This document shows positions 50,196 to 59,170 of a DNA stretch of 64,000 nucleotides, in pieces. The notes under the pieces were generated by a model. That model had not been told where the DNA came from. It worked only from the letters and a program-made list of their open reading frames with translations, and did not search any database. The stretch is taken from positions 310,001 to 374,000 of the forward strand of contig NZ_CP009933.1 in NCBI RefSeq assembly GCF_000968375.1, given 5' to 3'. The DNA comes from Clostridium scatologenes. GTDB taxonomy: Bacteria; Bacillota; Clostridia; Clostridiales; Clostridiaceae. Both the position numbers and the translations under genes were made by a program. Each line of letters starts with the position of its first letter. Position 1 is the first letter of the stretch.

Positions 50196-51371
50196 CTAAG
50201 AATTACTTGGTTTTGAAAAAGTTCCATATACAACAGGTTTATAATTACTTATCATAATTTTACCTTTGCATATAACAGTATTCAGGTTTAATTTTTTATC
50301 TAATATTAATAGATCAGCATCAAAGCCTTCAGAAACTTTACCTTTATTTTCAAACTTTAAAAACTTAGCAGGTGAAGAAGTTAAAGGAATAAGAGACTCT
50401 TCCATTGATATACCATTTTCTATACATTGTTTTATGGTTTCCATATTTGTAGATGGTAAGCCTATTTTTAAAGAAAGTAGCTTGCCATTTTCATCAAATA
50501 TAGGCATACTTCCTCCGGAATCGGAACTCATAGTAATATGATAAGGTGATATATTTTCTTTAAGCATGGTTTTATAAACATCAAAAGCAAATAATGCAGC
50601 ATCTCCTTCAGGTTTAATACCTGTAGTTATGTCAATAAAACCCCCATTTTTAGCATACTCTATAGAGTGTTTAAATACTAATGGATTCCTATTTACATGT
50701 GTAGGAAGTAAATTTTCATAGGGTATTTCTGAATCTTCTATTATGTTAAATACAGGAGTAAGTCCTTTTTTTCCATCACCTACATGTATATGTAAAATAC
50801 CACATTTACCAGATAACATACCGCCAACTCTAGATTCAGAAGCTAGATGAATTAAATCTTCAGAAGATGGATTACTGCTTCTATGATCAGATACAGCAAT
50901 TTCACCCACACCTATTATTTTATCTACTAAAATGATGTCTCCTCTGGCACTATCTGTTATTGTTCTTGTAGGCATTTCATAACATCCTGTCCAGCAGTGA
51001 GTACTAATACCTTCTGTTTCCAATGCTCTTGATTTTGCAAGTAAGTTTCCCATACTTCGTGTAATTCCATCAGTTCCTAACAATCCAACACAGGTAGTAA
51101 TTCCGTTGGAAGTAAAGTCTGTAAGGTTGAGTTCAGGAGCTCTTGTGGTAAATCCACCTTCACCACCACCACCAATGATATGAACATGGAGATCAATTAG
51201 GCCAGGTGTCAAAGTAAGGCCATCACCATCAATTATTTGGATTTCAGGAAAGTTTTTGTTTGGAACTTGCATATTTTTTGCTATATAAGCTATTTTGTCA
51301 AAGCATATTAAAACATCGTTTTTACCTAAGTATTCTGGTGAGTAAATTTCTATATTTTTTATCAATATCAT
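50196..51371 (-). CDS. iadA: Isoaspartyl dipeptidase (beta-aspartyl peptidase)
   Basis: 391 residues from the ATG at 51371, 9 bases after AAAGGAG; an ATG at 51380 is too close to that site. The amidohydrolase pattern is clear: D-L-H-V-H-I-I-G-G-G-G-E-G-G near residue 65 carries the first metal pair, with T-H-V-N-R near 228 and a C-terminal D-S-G-G-S-M-P near 285 holding the catalytic Asp. IadA removes isoaspartyl residues from dipeptides formed by damaged or cyanophycin-like peptides. It is transcribed alone on the minus strand, convergent with no neighbour of related function. Confidence 0.88.
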   Translation of the reverse strand: MILIKNIEIYSPEYLGKNDVLICFDKIAYIAKNMQVPNKNFPEIQIIDGDGLTLTPGLIDLHVHIIGGGGEGGFTTRAPELNLTDFTSNGITTCVGLLGTDGITRSMGNLLAKSRALETEGISTHCWTGCYEMPTRTITDSARGDIILVDKIIGVGEIAVSDHRSSNPSSEDLIHLASESRVGGMLSGKCGILHIHVGDGKKGLTPVFNIIEDSEIPYENLLPTHVNRNPLVFKHSIEYAKNGGFIDITTGIKPEGDAALFAFDVYKTMLKENISPYHITMSSDSGGSMPIFDENGKLLSLKIGLPSTNMETIKQCIENGISMEESLIPLTSSPAKFLKFENKGKVSEGFDADLLILDKKLNLNTVICKGKIMISNYKPVVYGTFSKPSNS

Positions 51372-51537
51372 AATTAACATCTCCTTTTGAACTAATTAGG
51401 AAATATGCTTATATTATTACTTATTATGTGTTAAAATATACTGTATTAGATGAAGCTGTTTTGTAAATTGAGAATTTTTGTTGTAATATTATGAAGTAGC
51501 TTCGGTTAACTATTTCAATGCTTTTTAGGAGGATATC

Positions 51538-51921
51538 ATGTTTTTTATAGGAATATTTGGGGTAGAGGATAAGCAAAAGCAGATAAAAGACATAAACACT
51601 ATAAATTGTAAGAATTGTAATGGTATTAGACATATATTAATAAAACAATATTCTTTTTTTCACATATTTTTTATACCAATTTTTAAATGGAATATAAGAT
51701 ATTTATTAATATGCAATAATTGCAATACTATTTATGAAATACCTAAAGAAAAAGGTATAAGGGCAGAAAATGGAGAAGATTCAGCTATTACTTATTGGGA
51801 TTTAAAAATTATAGGAAATTATAATGGAGCACAGGCACAACTAAGATGTAGTAGATGCGGGAGGGGAATAGATTCTAATTTTGAATTTTGTCCTTACTGT
51901 GGAGAAAGATTAAGATATTAA
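51538..51921 (+). CDS. Zinc-ribbon protein with two CxxC pairs at each end
   Basis: 127 residues. Residues 24-27 (C-K-N-C) and 58-61 (C-N-N-C) form one zinc ribbon with the F-F-H-I-F-F-I-P-I-F segment between them. A second ribbon at the C-terminus has C-S-R-C-G-R and C-P-Y-C-G near residues 103-122. It is a member of the zinc-ribbon family widespread in Firmicutes with unknown function. It precedes the tRNA-Glu gene by 106 bp but has its own promoter region upstream. The site is TTTTAGGAGG. Confidence 0.82.
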   Translation: MFFIGIFGVEDKQKQIKDINTINCKNCNGIRHILIKQYSFFHIFFIPIFKWNIRYLLICNNCNTIYEIPKEKGIRAENGEDSAITYWDLKIIGNYNGAQAQLRCSRCGRGIDSNFEFCPYCGERLRY

Positions 51922-51941
51922 TGAAAAAATTACAAAAAATG

Positions 51942-51970
51942 TTGACATATAAAGAAAAATATATTATTAT
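51942..51970 (+). promoter_or_regulatory. Sigma-A-type promoter of the tRNA-Glu gene
   Basis: TTGACA at 51942-51947, a 17-base spacer and TATTAT at 51965-51970, about 58 bases before the tRNA. Confidence 0.75.
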
Positions 51971-52027
51971 AATGCATGTAGTCGAAATGCTAAAGAAAAA
52001 ACCTAATGTACAAAAGAAAAAATACGA

Positions 52028-52102
52028 GGCCCCTTGGTCAAGCGGTTAAGACACCACCCTTTCACGGTGGTAACAGGAGTTCGAGTCTCCTAGGGGTCAC
52101 CA
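52028..52102 (+). tRNA. tRNA-Glu (anticodon TTC)
   Basis: 75 bases including an encoded CCA. The acceptor stem GGCCCCT pairs with AGGGGTC, the anticodon arm CCACC/GGTGG frames CTTTCAC (anticodon TTC), and the T arm is AGGAG-TTCGAGT-CTCCT. It reads the codon GAA, the Glu codon also present in the T-box leader at 43622. A terminator follows 11 bp after. Confidence 0.97.
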
Positions 52103-52112
52103 TTAGTTAAAA

Positions 52113-52151
52113 TATCAGTGTATTAAAATTTAATGCACTGATATTTTTTTA
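52113..52151 (+). terminator. Terminator after tRNA-Glu
   Basis: AAATATCAGTGTATTAAA pairs with TTTAATGCACTGATATTT (one G-U), followed by T-runs. Confidence 0.85.
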
Positions 52152-52441
52152 TGCTTAAGTTTATTTTAGGTAACAGTTTTTTACCTCCAAAGTGTCCTTA
52201 TAAAACTGAAGTAGCAAAGGTATATAAATACTGTTGTTGCTAATAATAGTTTTTTATAATGAGTAGAAATTTTTTAGATCAAATGATTCTTAGACTCAGG
52301 TGGAGTTTCGGGTAAAGAAAGTTGGGGGATTGGCAATGGTAGCTATGGGATAAAGCTTTGCAGATAGTTTATAATTCAGGTAAAAGCAGTGTTGTTATTA
52401 AAATTGTATATCAATTTATTATTTTTATTTAAAAAAATTTT
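52152..52441. other. Intergenic region, with a GC-richer stretch of unknown nature
   Basis: About 290 bases. Positions 52290-52390 are less AT-rich than their surroundings and can fold into small hairpins (ACTC..GAGT, and GCAA..AGCT with AGCT..TTGC). A short open stretch near 52350-52430 has a codon-like composition but contains stops and no start. No known RNA class was matched. Confidence 0.4.
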
Positions 52442-52467
52442 TGAACCTTTTTTGTATATAGTGTCTC
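52442..52467 (+). promoter_or_regulatory. Probable ECF sigma autoregulated promoter
   Basis: TGAACC at 52442-52447 (ECF-type -35) and TGTCTC at 52462-52467 (-10), 20 bases start to start, followed by TTATAT. Both elements recur with the same spacing at 56558. Confidence 0.7.
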
Positions 52468-52504
52468 TTATATAATAGGTGCACCTAGAAAGGAAGTTGA
52501 TGAC

Positions 52505-53119
52505 GTGGATGAAATCAGTTTAATACAACGATGTAAAGAGGGCGATATGGAGGCGTTTAACACTTTATTTAACCAATATAGTAATAAAGCAATTAGGACA
52601 GTATATCTTATAATTGGACGAAATGACATAGCAGAAGATATTGTACAAGAGGCTTTTATAAAGTGTTATGAAGAAATTAAAAGTTTGAAAAATACTGAAG
52701 CCTTTCAGTCTTGGTTTTATCGCTTACTTACAAGGATAGTTTGGCGTTATTGTTCAAAGGAAAAAAATTATTTACATACAGAAAGTATGGATGATAATAA
52801 TAGAAATACAATTGCAGATAGTTTAGTACTATCTGATATAGCTGAAAAAGATGAAATTAAAAGGTTTATAAATGAAGCTATTGATAAATTAAGTGTACCC
52901 TTAAAAACAACTGTAATTCTTTATTATTATAATGAATTGTCCATTAAAGAAATATCAAAAATTTTGGGATGTTTTCAAGGTACAGTTAAATCAAGACTTC
53001 ACAATGCTAGAAAGCTTTTACAAAAGGAGTTGAAAAGTAAAAAGTTTGAAGGATATTATTTTTATAATGGTTCAGATGGAAAGGAGCAAGATAAAAATGT
53101 CAAAGCAACAACAATTTGA
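52505..53119 (+). CDS. ECF-type RNA polymerase sigma factor
   Basis: 204 residues, starting at GTG 52505 after an AAGGAAG site. Region 2 has F-N-T-L-F-N-Q-Y and D-I-V-Q-E-A-F-I-K near residues 18-52, with L-L-T-R-I-V-W following. Region 4 (about 125-180) carries Y-Y-N-E-L-S-I-K-E-I-S-K-I-L-G and G-T-V-K-S-R-L-H-N-A-R, the typical helix-turn-helix. It directs RNA polymerase to GAAC/GTC-type promoters. The stop lies inside the following anti-sigma gene, which overlaps it by 23 bases. Confidence 0.92.
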   Translation: MDEISLIQRCKEGDMEAFNTLFNQYSNKAIRTVYLIIGRNDIAEDIVQEAFIKCYEEIKSLKNTEAFQSWFYRLLTRIVWRYCSKEKNYLHTESMDDNNRNTIADSLVLSDIAEKDEIKRFINEAIDKLSVPLKTTVILYYYNELSIKEISKILGCFQGTVKSRLHNARKLLQKELKSKKFEGYYFYNGSDGKEQDKNVKATTI

Positions 53120-53960
53120 TGATATAGTAAAATCAGCTTTAGTAGGTAAAGCTGAAAAAGTATCTACATCAGAGAATATGTTTGAAAATATAAAAAATGG
53201 AATTCAATTAGATAGAAATAAAAAAATATTTAATTTAAAGGAAAGGTTACCATATTTTAATTTAAAAAAGTCTGTGATTACAGCAGCATGCTGTATGTTT
53301 GTAGCTGCAGGGGCAGTTTTTGCAATTTTTCCTAATGCTACAGTTTCGGCTCTTCAAAGTATAGAAGAATATGCTAATGGATATATAGGTATGAAAAGTT
53401 ATGATAAAGTACCATCAAGTGACAAATTAAAAAAGGATTTAGGTTACGATGCAAAAATACCAGCAGTGCTTTCAGAAGGATACAAATTAATTGATGCTGA
53501 AATAACTGGTCATATTGATGGCGCAACCCCAGATAAACAATATGATAAAAAACAAGCAGAATGCATATATTCAAAGAATAACAGTAAAAAAGAAAGCGTG
53601 GACTTAAGTATTTGGAAAGTTGGAGCAAAAAAAGACCCACTAATATATAAAAATGCTAAAGCTGTAGCTGTTGGTAATATTAGTGCATATTGGGCAGAAT
53701 ATGTTGTTCATATAGTACCTGATAATGTTAAATTAACAAAAGATCAGGTTGCTAAAGAAAATAAAGCTTGCAAGAGTGGGAAAGAAATATTATCTTATGT
53801 TAGTAGTGATGATGATACAAATCTTAAAGAAGAATTTAAAACTAAACATTCATTAAAATGGACACAAAACAATGTGAATTATCAACTTACTGATGAAAAT
53901 AATAAATTGAGTTTTGAAGAAATGTCAAAAATAGCTGAGAGCATAATAAATTCAAAGTAA
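53097..53960 (+). CDS. Membrane anti-sigma factor (DUF4367-like)
   Basis: 287 residues from the ATG at 53097, preceded by AAAGGAGC; it overlaps the sigma gene. A cytoplasmic N-terminus of about 55 residues is followed by a single membrane segment (S-V-I-T-A-A-C-C-M-F, about 60-80). The extracytoplasmic domain (90-287) ends with the N-V-N-Y-Q-L-T-D-E region of DUF4367 proteins. Such proteins hold an ECF sigma factor at the membrane until a wall or lysozyme-like stress is sensed. There is no zinc anti-sigma motif (HxxxCxxC). It is probably co-transcribed with the sigma gene. Confidence 0.8.
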   Translation: MSKQQQFDDIVKSALVGKAEKVSTSENMFENIKNGIQLDRNKKIFNLKERLPYFNLKKSVITAACCMFVAAGAVFAIFPNATVSALQSIEEYANGYIGMKSYDKVPSSDKLKKDLGYDAKIPAVLSEGYKLIDAEITGHIDGATPDKQYDKKQAECIYSKNNSKKESVDLSIWKVGAKKDPLIYKNAKAVAVGNISAYWAEYVVHIVPDNVKLTKDQVAKENKACKSGKEILSYVSSDDDTNLKEEFKTKHSLKWTQNNVNYQLTDENNKLSFEEMSKIAESIINSK

Positions 53961-54015
53961 AATTAATTTCAATGAAGCATAAGCGTTATACAACATAATA
54001 AAGAATTTAATAAAT

Positions 54016-54076
54016 GTTAGTTTGGATTTTAAATTATTATAGTAATGTTTATGTATAAGCAAAATCCAAACTAGCA
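54016..54076. terminator. Long inverted repeat between the anti-sigma and kinase genes
   Basis: GTTAGTTTGGATTTT pairs with AAAATCCAAACTAGC, with about 30 bases between the arms. It lacks a long T-run but sits between converging genes and probably ends both transcripts. Confidence 0.6.
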
Positions 54077-54134
54077 ATTATTTATAATTAAATGCTTCTA
54101 GTAAATAAGATCATGTACAATTCAATATGTTTTT

Positions 54135-55674
54135 TTAATTTATAGTTTTTAATGTAAAAAAGAAGCAAACACCCTTTGATGTATTTTTAGCACCATAATT
54201 ACTATTATGAAGCTCAAGGATTACTTTCGATATAGCAAGTCCAAGACCTGTTCCGCCAAACTTTTTATTTCGAGATTTTTCAACTCTATAGAAGGTTTCC
54301 CAAATTCTACTTATTTCAGCTTTGTTAATATTTTTACCAGAGTTTTTAATTGATATTTTTACGTAGGTTGTCATGTTTTCTAAGGACAACTCAATATATC
54401 CCTTTTCTGGTGTGTTATCTACAGCATTATTTATAAAGTTGAATAATACTTGGCTTATACGAAACTCATCTCCTATAACTAATATATCACTGCAGATACT
54501 GCAGTTTAGTGTAATATTTCTTTCTCTAACAATATTTTCGTATTTAGCACTTACTTTATTTATAAGATTATTTATGTAGAATTCAGAAATATTAAGTTTA
54601 TATCCTACAGATTCTAAGGTTGAAAGTTCTAATAAATCTTTTACAAGTTTATCCATTCTTTCTGTTTCATCGAGTATGGTTTTAAAAGCTAAATCTCTTT
54701 CTTCTCCTTCAGCAACATCATCTTTTATGCTTTCGGTGTAGCCTCTTATTAATGTAATAGGTGTTTTAAACTCATGAGTTACAGCACCTAAAAATTCTCT
54801 TCGAAGCAAATCAAGTTCCATTTGCAAATCTAAATCTTTTTGCAATTTTTCATTAGCATTAGAAAGTTTACGAAGTGTATTTTCAAGATTATATGACATA
54901 ACATTTATAGTTTTAGCTAAACTTCCTATTTCATTTTCGTTTGTTATTTCACATTTTTCAGAGAAATTTAAATTTGATATTTTAGATGCAGTTTTGTTTA
55001 TTTTCAATATAGGCATTGCCACCCAATATGCAAGAATTATGGAAACAATAAAAATTAAAATAATTAAAAATAAACATATACAAATTAGCATATTTTTTTA
55101 ATATATTTGAAGATGTTGACGTAAAAACTTCTGGAATAATTGCAGCTACATAAATATAATCAGATTTTGATACCTTATATATTTCTTCCAATACTATATA
55201 TTTGGTGGGAATTTTATATTTGTTATAAATACGGAAAAGGGGCATTTTATCTCCTGTATCAGGAAAATAGTGTATGCTGAAATTGTAATTTATAATTTTA
55301 TTCCTAATATAGTCAACATAATAAGGATCAAATTGTGATTTTGTATTTTGTGTGATTTTTACATTATTTAAATCTTTATCAAATACAATAAAGTTTATCA
55401 GGTTTTGATTTTCAAACTTTTCCAAGGAGCTTAATTGTATTTTTTCAAAAGCAGTGAATTTATAATTTATTCCTTCATTATTGAAGATAATTTTACTTAT
55501 AAACTCATCTGTAAACAATTCTATATGCCTTTCTCTTTCTATAGTGTTTTGGGAAATATTATAGGTTCTCCCTACTATAAATACTTGGATAAAAACAATA
55601 ATACACAGAAAAGAAATTAATATTGAAGATAAGATTATAAAAAGTTTAAATATAATGCTTTTATAAAATTTCAT
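54135..55674 (-). pseudogene. Sensor histidine kinase, interrupted by a frameshift at an A7 tract
   Basis: The first part (55674 down to 54982) encodes a membrane segment, an extracellular domain and part of a second membrane segment. The second part (55091 down to 54135) encodes the rest of the second membrane segment, HAMP, HisKA with V-T-H-E-F-K-T-P and HATPase with N-N-A-V-D-N and G-G-T-G-L-G-L. The frames differ by one at a run of seven A on the minus strand (55093-55099). Removing one A joins them into about 512 residues, the normal length. Transcript slippage, a true mutation or a sequencing error could explain it. The regulator at 55684 lies immediately upstream. Confidence 0.8.
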
Positions 55675-55683
55675 ATTTTACCT

Positions 55684-56361
55684 CTATAAAGCATCAAATT
55701 TGTACCCTCTACCTTTAACTGTTACTATAAATTTGTGATTGTCACCTAGTTTTTGTCTTAATCTTCTAATATGTGTATCAATGGTTCTTGGATCTCCAAA
55801 ATAGTCATATCCCCATACTTTATCAAGTATGATGTCCTTTGATAAAATAATTCCTTTATTTTTTATTAAAAATTTTAATAAATCATATTCTTTATGTGTC
55901 ATTACTATCTTGGAATTGTCTACTGTAACTTCACCAGAATTAAAATCTATAATAAAACCATCTTTTGAAAAAATATTGTTATTAACATTTAATTTATTAT
56001 CGACTCTATTTAAAAGAGCATTGGCTTTTGCTACAAGCACTTTAGGGCTGAAAGGCTTGGTTACATATGCATCAGTACCTTCATCAAATCCCTGTAGTAT
56101 ATCCTGTTCTTCAGTTTTTGCAGTAAGCATAATAATTGGTACATTAGAGATCTTTCTAATACATTCACAAACTTTAAAACCATTTATATAAGGAATCATT
56201 ATATCAAGAATAATTAAATCTATTTTATTTAATTTGAATATATCTAAAGCTTGATTTCCATCTTCAGCCTCATATATATTGAAATTTTCCTTTCTAAAGT
56301 ACATAGCTATTAAATTTCTAATTCCTGCATCATCCTCAACTATAAGGAGATTTTTAAACAT
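55684..56361 (-). CDS. OmpR-family response regulator
   Basis: 225 residues from the ATG at 56361 (site AGAGGTG; a GTG at 56373 overlaps it). The receiver domain has V-E-D-D-A-G near the N-terminus, the phosphoacceptor Asp in L-I-I-L-D-I-M-I-P, and V-T-K-P-F-S. The C-terminal winged helix has W-G-Y-D-Y-F-G-D-P-R-T-I-D-T-H-I-R-R-L near residue 185. It is the partner of the interrupted kinase 9 bp downstream. Target genes are unknown, though it lies between ECF sigma and VanZ/VanY genes. Confidence 0.92.
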   Translation of the reverse strand: MFKNLLIVEDDAGIRNLIAMYFRKENFNIYEAEDGNQALDIFKLNKIDLIILDIMIPYINGFKVCECIRKISNVPIIMLTAKTEEQDILQGFDEGTDAYVTKPFSPKVLVAKANALLNRVDNKLNVNNNIFSKDGFIIDFNSGEVTVDNSKIVMTHKEYDLLKFLIKNKGIILSKDIILDKVWGYDYFGDPRTIDTHIRRLRQKLGDNHKFIVTVKGRGYKFDAL

Positions 56362-56557
56362 AATACTTATCACCTCTTAATGAAATTTAAATTATTTCAC
56401 GTTCCTGTAACATTGGAATTTTAATATAAACTTGTGTGACATTGACAGCTTAAATTATATACTATATCAATTTTTTATCAAGTTTTAGTTTAACTATAAT
56501 AATTATCAACGAATTCTATTTAGTATGAAGGTTATAGTAGGTAATCGTAAAATAAAG

Positions 56558-56583
56558 TGAACGTTTTTTACACAAGATGTTTC
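56558..56583 (+). promoter_or_regulatory. ECF-type promoter upstream of the VanZ gene
   Basis: TGAACG at 56558-56563 and TGTTTC at 56578-56583, again 20 bases start to start, followed by TTATAT. Besides these boxes, the shared TTTTTT after the -35 matches the site at 52442, so the same sigma factor likely reads both. The rest of the 320-base region from 56362 to 56686 holds no gene. Confidence 0.65.
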
Positions 56584-56686
56584 TTATATTAACGAGTGAA
56601 TTTTTTAAAGTATTAAAAGAAATATTTAATACTAGGATGGTAACAAAAAATGAAAGTTTACATTTTAAAGGAAGAAGGGGAATGAC

Positions 56687-57658
56687 ATGAAATTTAAATT
56701 TGATAAAACTAGGTTATTAAAGGCTGTATTATGGATTTTATTTATAGCGTATATTGCTGCTTTGTTTAAAATTTTGATATTTAGATATCTTCCAATAAGT
56801 CAATTATTTAGTGGAAGTTATGGAGAAATCAGGTCAATTAATTTAATTCCATTTAAAACAGTTATTCAAGATATTGTTAATAGTAGAACAATGGGATATA
56901 TGAGAGCAATATCTAATACTTTTGGAAATATAATAATATTTATACCTTTTGGCTATTTTATACCTTCTTTAAATGAAAAATATTCAAGGTTTAGTAATGT
57001 GTTAATATCTACAGCTTGTTTTAGTTTATTTTTTGAAATTTCTCAGTATATTTTAGGTGTTGGAAGCAGTGATGTTGATGATATTATTTTAAATACTACG
57101 GGAGGAATTATAGGATATGTTTTATATAAATACATCAATAAGCTGATACCAAAAAGAAACACCTTTTATATGAGCATAATAATAACAACTTTTATATTTT
57201 TTATTGGTGGAGGTATTGTTGCTGTAGATCAATTTGGGACATACTTAGGAATTAGTAAATTGCATGAACAAGTTATTGGTGGAGAAAATGTTCCAAAAGG
57301 TAAAGCGGATATATTTGGAAAGTTGGTGAATAGTAGTAGTGATTTAGTTACTATAGATACAAATATTGGAAATGAAAAAGACGAAAGTATTAAAGACGAA
57401 AGTATTATAGTAGCTTCTAATAATATTAAAAATGCTAATGAAAAGAAAGCTGAAGTAATGTTAAATAAATCCACTAAGGTTTATTTGAAAAAAGGTGTTT
57501 TAAAGAAAAAATTTTTAAAAGGATATAGTTTAACAGTTACCTATAGTAAAATTTCTACTGAGAATATAAGTAAGTTATCATCTGGTGCAAAAATATCTGT
57601 ATGGGGAAAATATGATAAAGGAAAATTAATTGCAAATGTAATTAGTATTGAAAATTAA
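56687..57658 (+). CDS. VanZ-family membrane protein with C-terminal extension
   Basis: 323 residues. Residues 14-155 are a VanZ-like domain with about four membrane segments, N-L-I-P-F-K near residue 51 and the N-x-x-x-F-I-P-F-G motif near residue 85, then S-S-D-V-D-D-I-I-L-N-T. Another membrane segment (160-185) precedes a soluble extracellular part (190-323) of unknown fold. VanZ proteins alter the cell envelope and raise glycopeptide tolerance. The 3' end is altered by a 29-bp tandem duplication that creates an early stop. An ECF-type promoter lies about 100 bp upstream. Confidence 0.82.
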   Translation: MKFKFDKTRLLKAVLWILFIAYIAALFKILIFRYLPISQLFSGSYGEIRSINLIPFKTVIQDIVNSRTMGYMRAISNTFGNIIIFIPFGYFIPSLNEKYSRFSNVLISTACFSLFFEISQYILGVGSSDVDDIILNTTGGIIGYVLYKYINKLIPKRNTFYMSIIITTFIFFIGGGIVAVDQFGTYLGISKLHEQVIGGENVPKGKADIFGKLVNSSSDLVTIDTNIGNEKDESIKDESIIVASNNIKNANEKKAEVMLNKSTKVYLKKGVLKKKFLKGYSLTVTYSKISTENISKLSSGAKISVWGKYDKGKLIANVISIEN

Positions 57659-57678
57659 TTGCAAATGTAATTAGTATT
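57621..57678 (+). repeat. Perfect 29-bp tandem duplication across the VanZ gene stop
   Basis: Positions 57621-57649 are repeated exactly at 57650-57678. Because 29 is not a multiple of three, the second copy shifts the frame and gives the stop at 57656. Without the duplication the frame would run six codons further (LDESRE) to a stop at 57697. Confidence 0.97.
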
Positions 57679-57755
57679 CTTGATGAATCTAGGGAATAAC
57701 AAAATTTTTAATCTTTAAATCACTGTTTAAAAATAAGGTATGGAGGTGTATATGA

Positions 57756-58439
57756 GTGAAAAAATTACTTATGATGCCAGTATTATTTCTTGCTGTAATA
57801 ATGATGGTTTACTCAGTATTTAAACCAAATCAAACTATGTATAATTTAGCTTATGGAAGTGATAAAAAAATTGGTGATGCTTTAATTTTAGTAAATAGAG
57901 ATCAGCAGTTGTCAAGCAATTATATGCCTAAAAATTTAACAGTACCTAATGTGAATTTTGCATTTAATACATCTCAGGAAGAAAAAATGATGCAAGGTGA
58001 GGCAGCTAGAGCTTTAGAAAATTTATTCGCATATGCTCATAAGCAAGATATAAATTTATATGGTAACTCTGGTTATAGATCTTATAAATCACAAAAGCAG
58101 ATATATAATGAAAGGGTAAAAAAGGTTGGTAAGCAGCAAGCTGATGAATATGTGGCACAACCTGGAGCTAGCGAACATCAAACTGGTCTTGCAATGGATG
58201 TAACTAATAAAGAGGGGGCACAAGGTAGATTAATGGTAGACCTTGGACAAACAAGAGAGGGAGAATGGCTAAAGACTAATGCCTATAGATTTGGATTTAT
58301 TATGAGATATCCAAAAGAAAAAGAATCTATAACAGGTTATAATTATGAGTCGTGGCATATCCGATATGTTGGAAGAAAGGCAGCAAAGCAAATGTTTGAT
58401 AAAAATTTGGTATTGGAAGAATACTTAAGTGAGAAATAA
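57756..58439 (+). CDS. VanY-family D-Ala-D-Ala carboxypeptidase
   Basis: 227 residues, starting at GTG 57756, 8 bases after ATGGAGGTG. An N-terminal membrane anchor (residues 3-22) is followed by the peptidase M15B domain. The zinc ligands are in S-E-H-Q-T-G-L-A-M-D-V (His and Asp) and E-S-W-H-I-R-Y (His). S-G-Y-R-S is near residue 106. It trims the last D-Ala from peptidoglycan stem peptides outside the membrane. It follows the VanZ gene by about 100 bp, probably in one operon under the ECF-type promoter, suggesting a cell-wall stress role. Confidence 0.9.
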   Translation: MKKLLMMPVLFLAVIMMVYSVFKPNQTMYNLAYGSDKKIGDALILVNRDQQLSSNYMPKNLTVPNVNFAFNTSQEEKMMQGEAARALENLFAYAHKQDINLYGNSGYRSYKSQKQIYNERVKKVGKQQADEYVAQPGASEHQTGLAMDVTNKEGAQGRLMVDLGQTREGEWLKTNAYRFGFIMRYPKEKESITGYNYESWHIRYVGRKAAKQMFDKNLVLEEYLSEK

Positions 58440-58446
58440 TTTATAT

Positions 58447-58478
58447 TTTTGAGAGGACAGTGACTGTCCTCTCAAAAA
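58447..58478. terminator. Bidirectional terminator after the VanY gene
   Basis: The palindrome TTTTTGAGAGGACAG and its complement, with T-runs on both strands, separates the converging VanY and TetR genes. Confidence 0.9.
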
Positions 58479-58484
58479 GTTGTA

Positions 58485-59084
58485 TTACTTGCATTGGATA
58501 GATTCAATTAATAATTCAATATAATCATATCTAACATTTCTATCTTTATAATCAAGTTTGGCGATATTTTCCACTTTATTACCTAATAATATAGGAAATA
58601 TCAAAGTGCTAATTATTTGTAATCCCATCATGTGCAAGTGATAATCGTCTTTAATATCTGTCAATTCTTTTAAAATATTCATTAAGCTTGTAATTCCTTC
58701 TTCTTGAAGAAATTTCATATATTCAGGTTGAACTTCTTCATTACATATAAGTTTGTTAACGAAGTTTTTAAATACATCAGGATATTCTATACTAACATCT
58801 GAATAACTTCTAAGAAAATTTCTAAGCCTTTCTACTGGAGTTAATTCATTATTGTCGAGAATTTTAAAGGAATTTTTAAACATACCAGTAAAACATTTTA
58901 AAGCTTCATTAATTACATTATCTTTTGATCCAAAATGATAATTAATAGATGCTATATTCACATCAGCAGCTGCTGCTATTTTTCTTGTGGTAACATTCTG
59001 GAAGCCTTCTTTTCCAATAATGTAAAGTGTTGAATTTAGTATTCTTTCTTTTGCATTTGATGCATTTTTTAAATTATTTTTCAT
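58485..59084 (-). CDS. TetR-family repressor
   Basis: 199 residues, with an ATG preceded by CAGGAGG. The N-terminal helix-turn-helix is R-K-I-A-A-A-A-D-V-N-I-A-S-I-N-Y-H-F near residues 33-50. The C-terminal region (60-199) is the variable ligand-binding part. It is divergent from the efflux operon at 59474, and repeated AAACARTGTTT elements lie before both genes. It should repress both until a drug-like ligand binds. The ligand is unknown. Confidence 0.9.
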   Translation of the reverse strand: MKNNLKNASNAKERILNSTLYIIGKEGFQNVTTRKIAAAADVNIASINYHFGSKDNVINEALKCFTGMFKNSFKILDNNELTPVERLRNFLRSYSDVSIEYPDVFKNFVNKLICNEEVQPEYMKFLQEEGITSLMNILKELTDIKDDYHLHMMGLQIISTLIFPILLGNKVENIAKLDYKDRNVRYDYIELLIESIQCK

Positions 59085-59154
59085 ATGAATTCCTCCTGAG
59101 CGGTTAACAGAAATCTATGATTTTGTGTGAATCGCTTATTACTATTTTATATAT

Positions 59155-59170
59155 AAACAATGTTTAAAAC
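59155..59170 (-). promoter_or_regulatory. TetR operator near its own gene
   Basis: AAACAATGTTT followed by AAAAC at 59155-59170; the core differs by one base from the operator at 59362. Confidence 0.6.

Noticed and set aside
52290..52400. A known riboswitch before the ECF sigma gene
   Set aside because: It lacks the conserved cores of cobalamin, glycine, c-di-GMP, TPP or SAM classes and lies upstream of the likely promoter.
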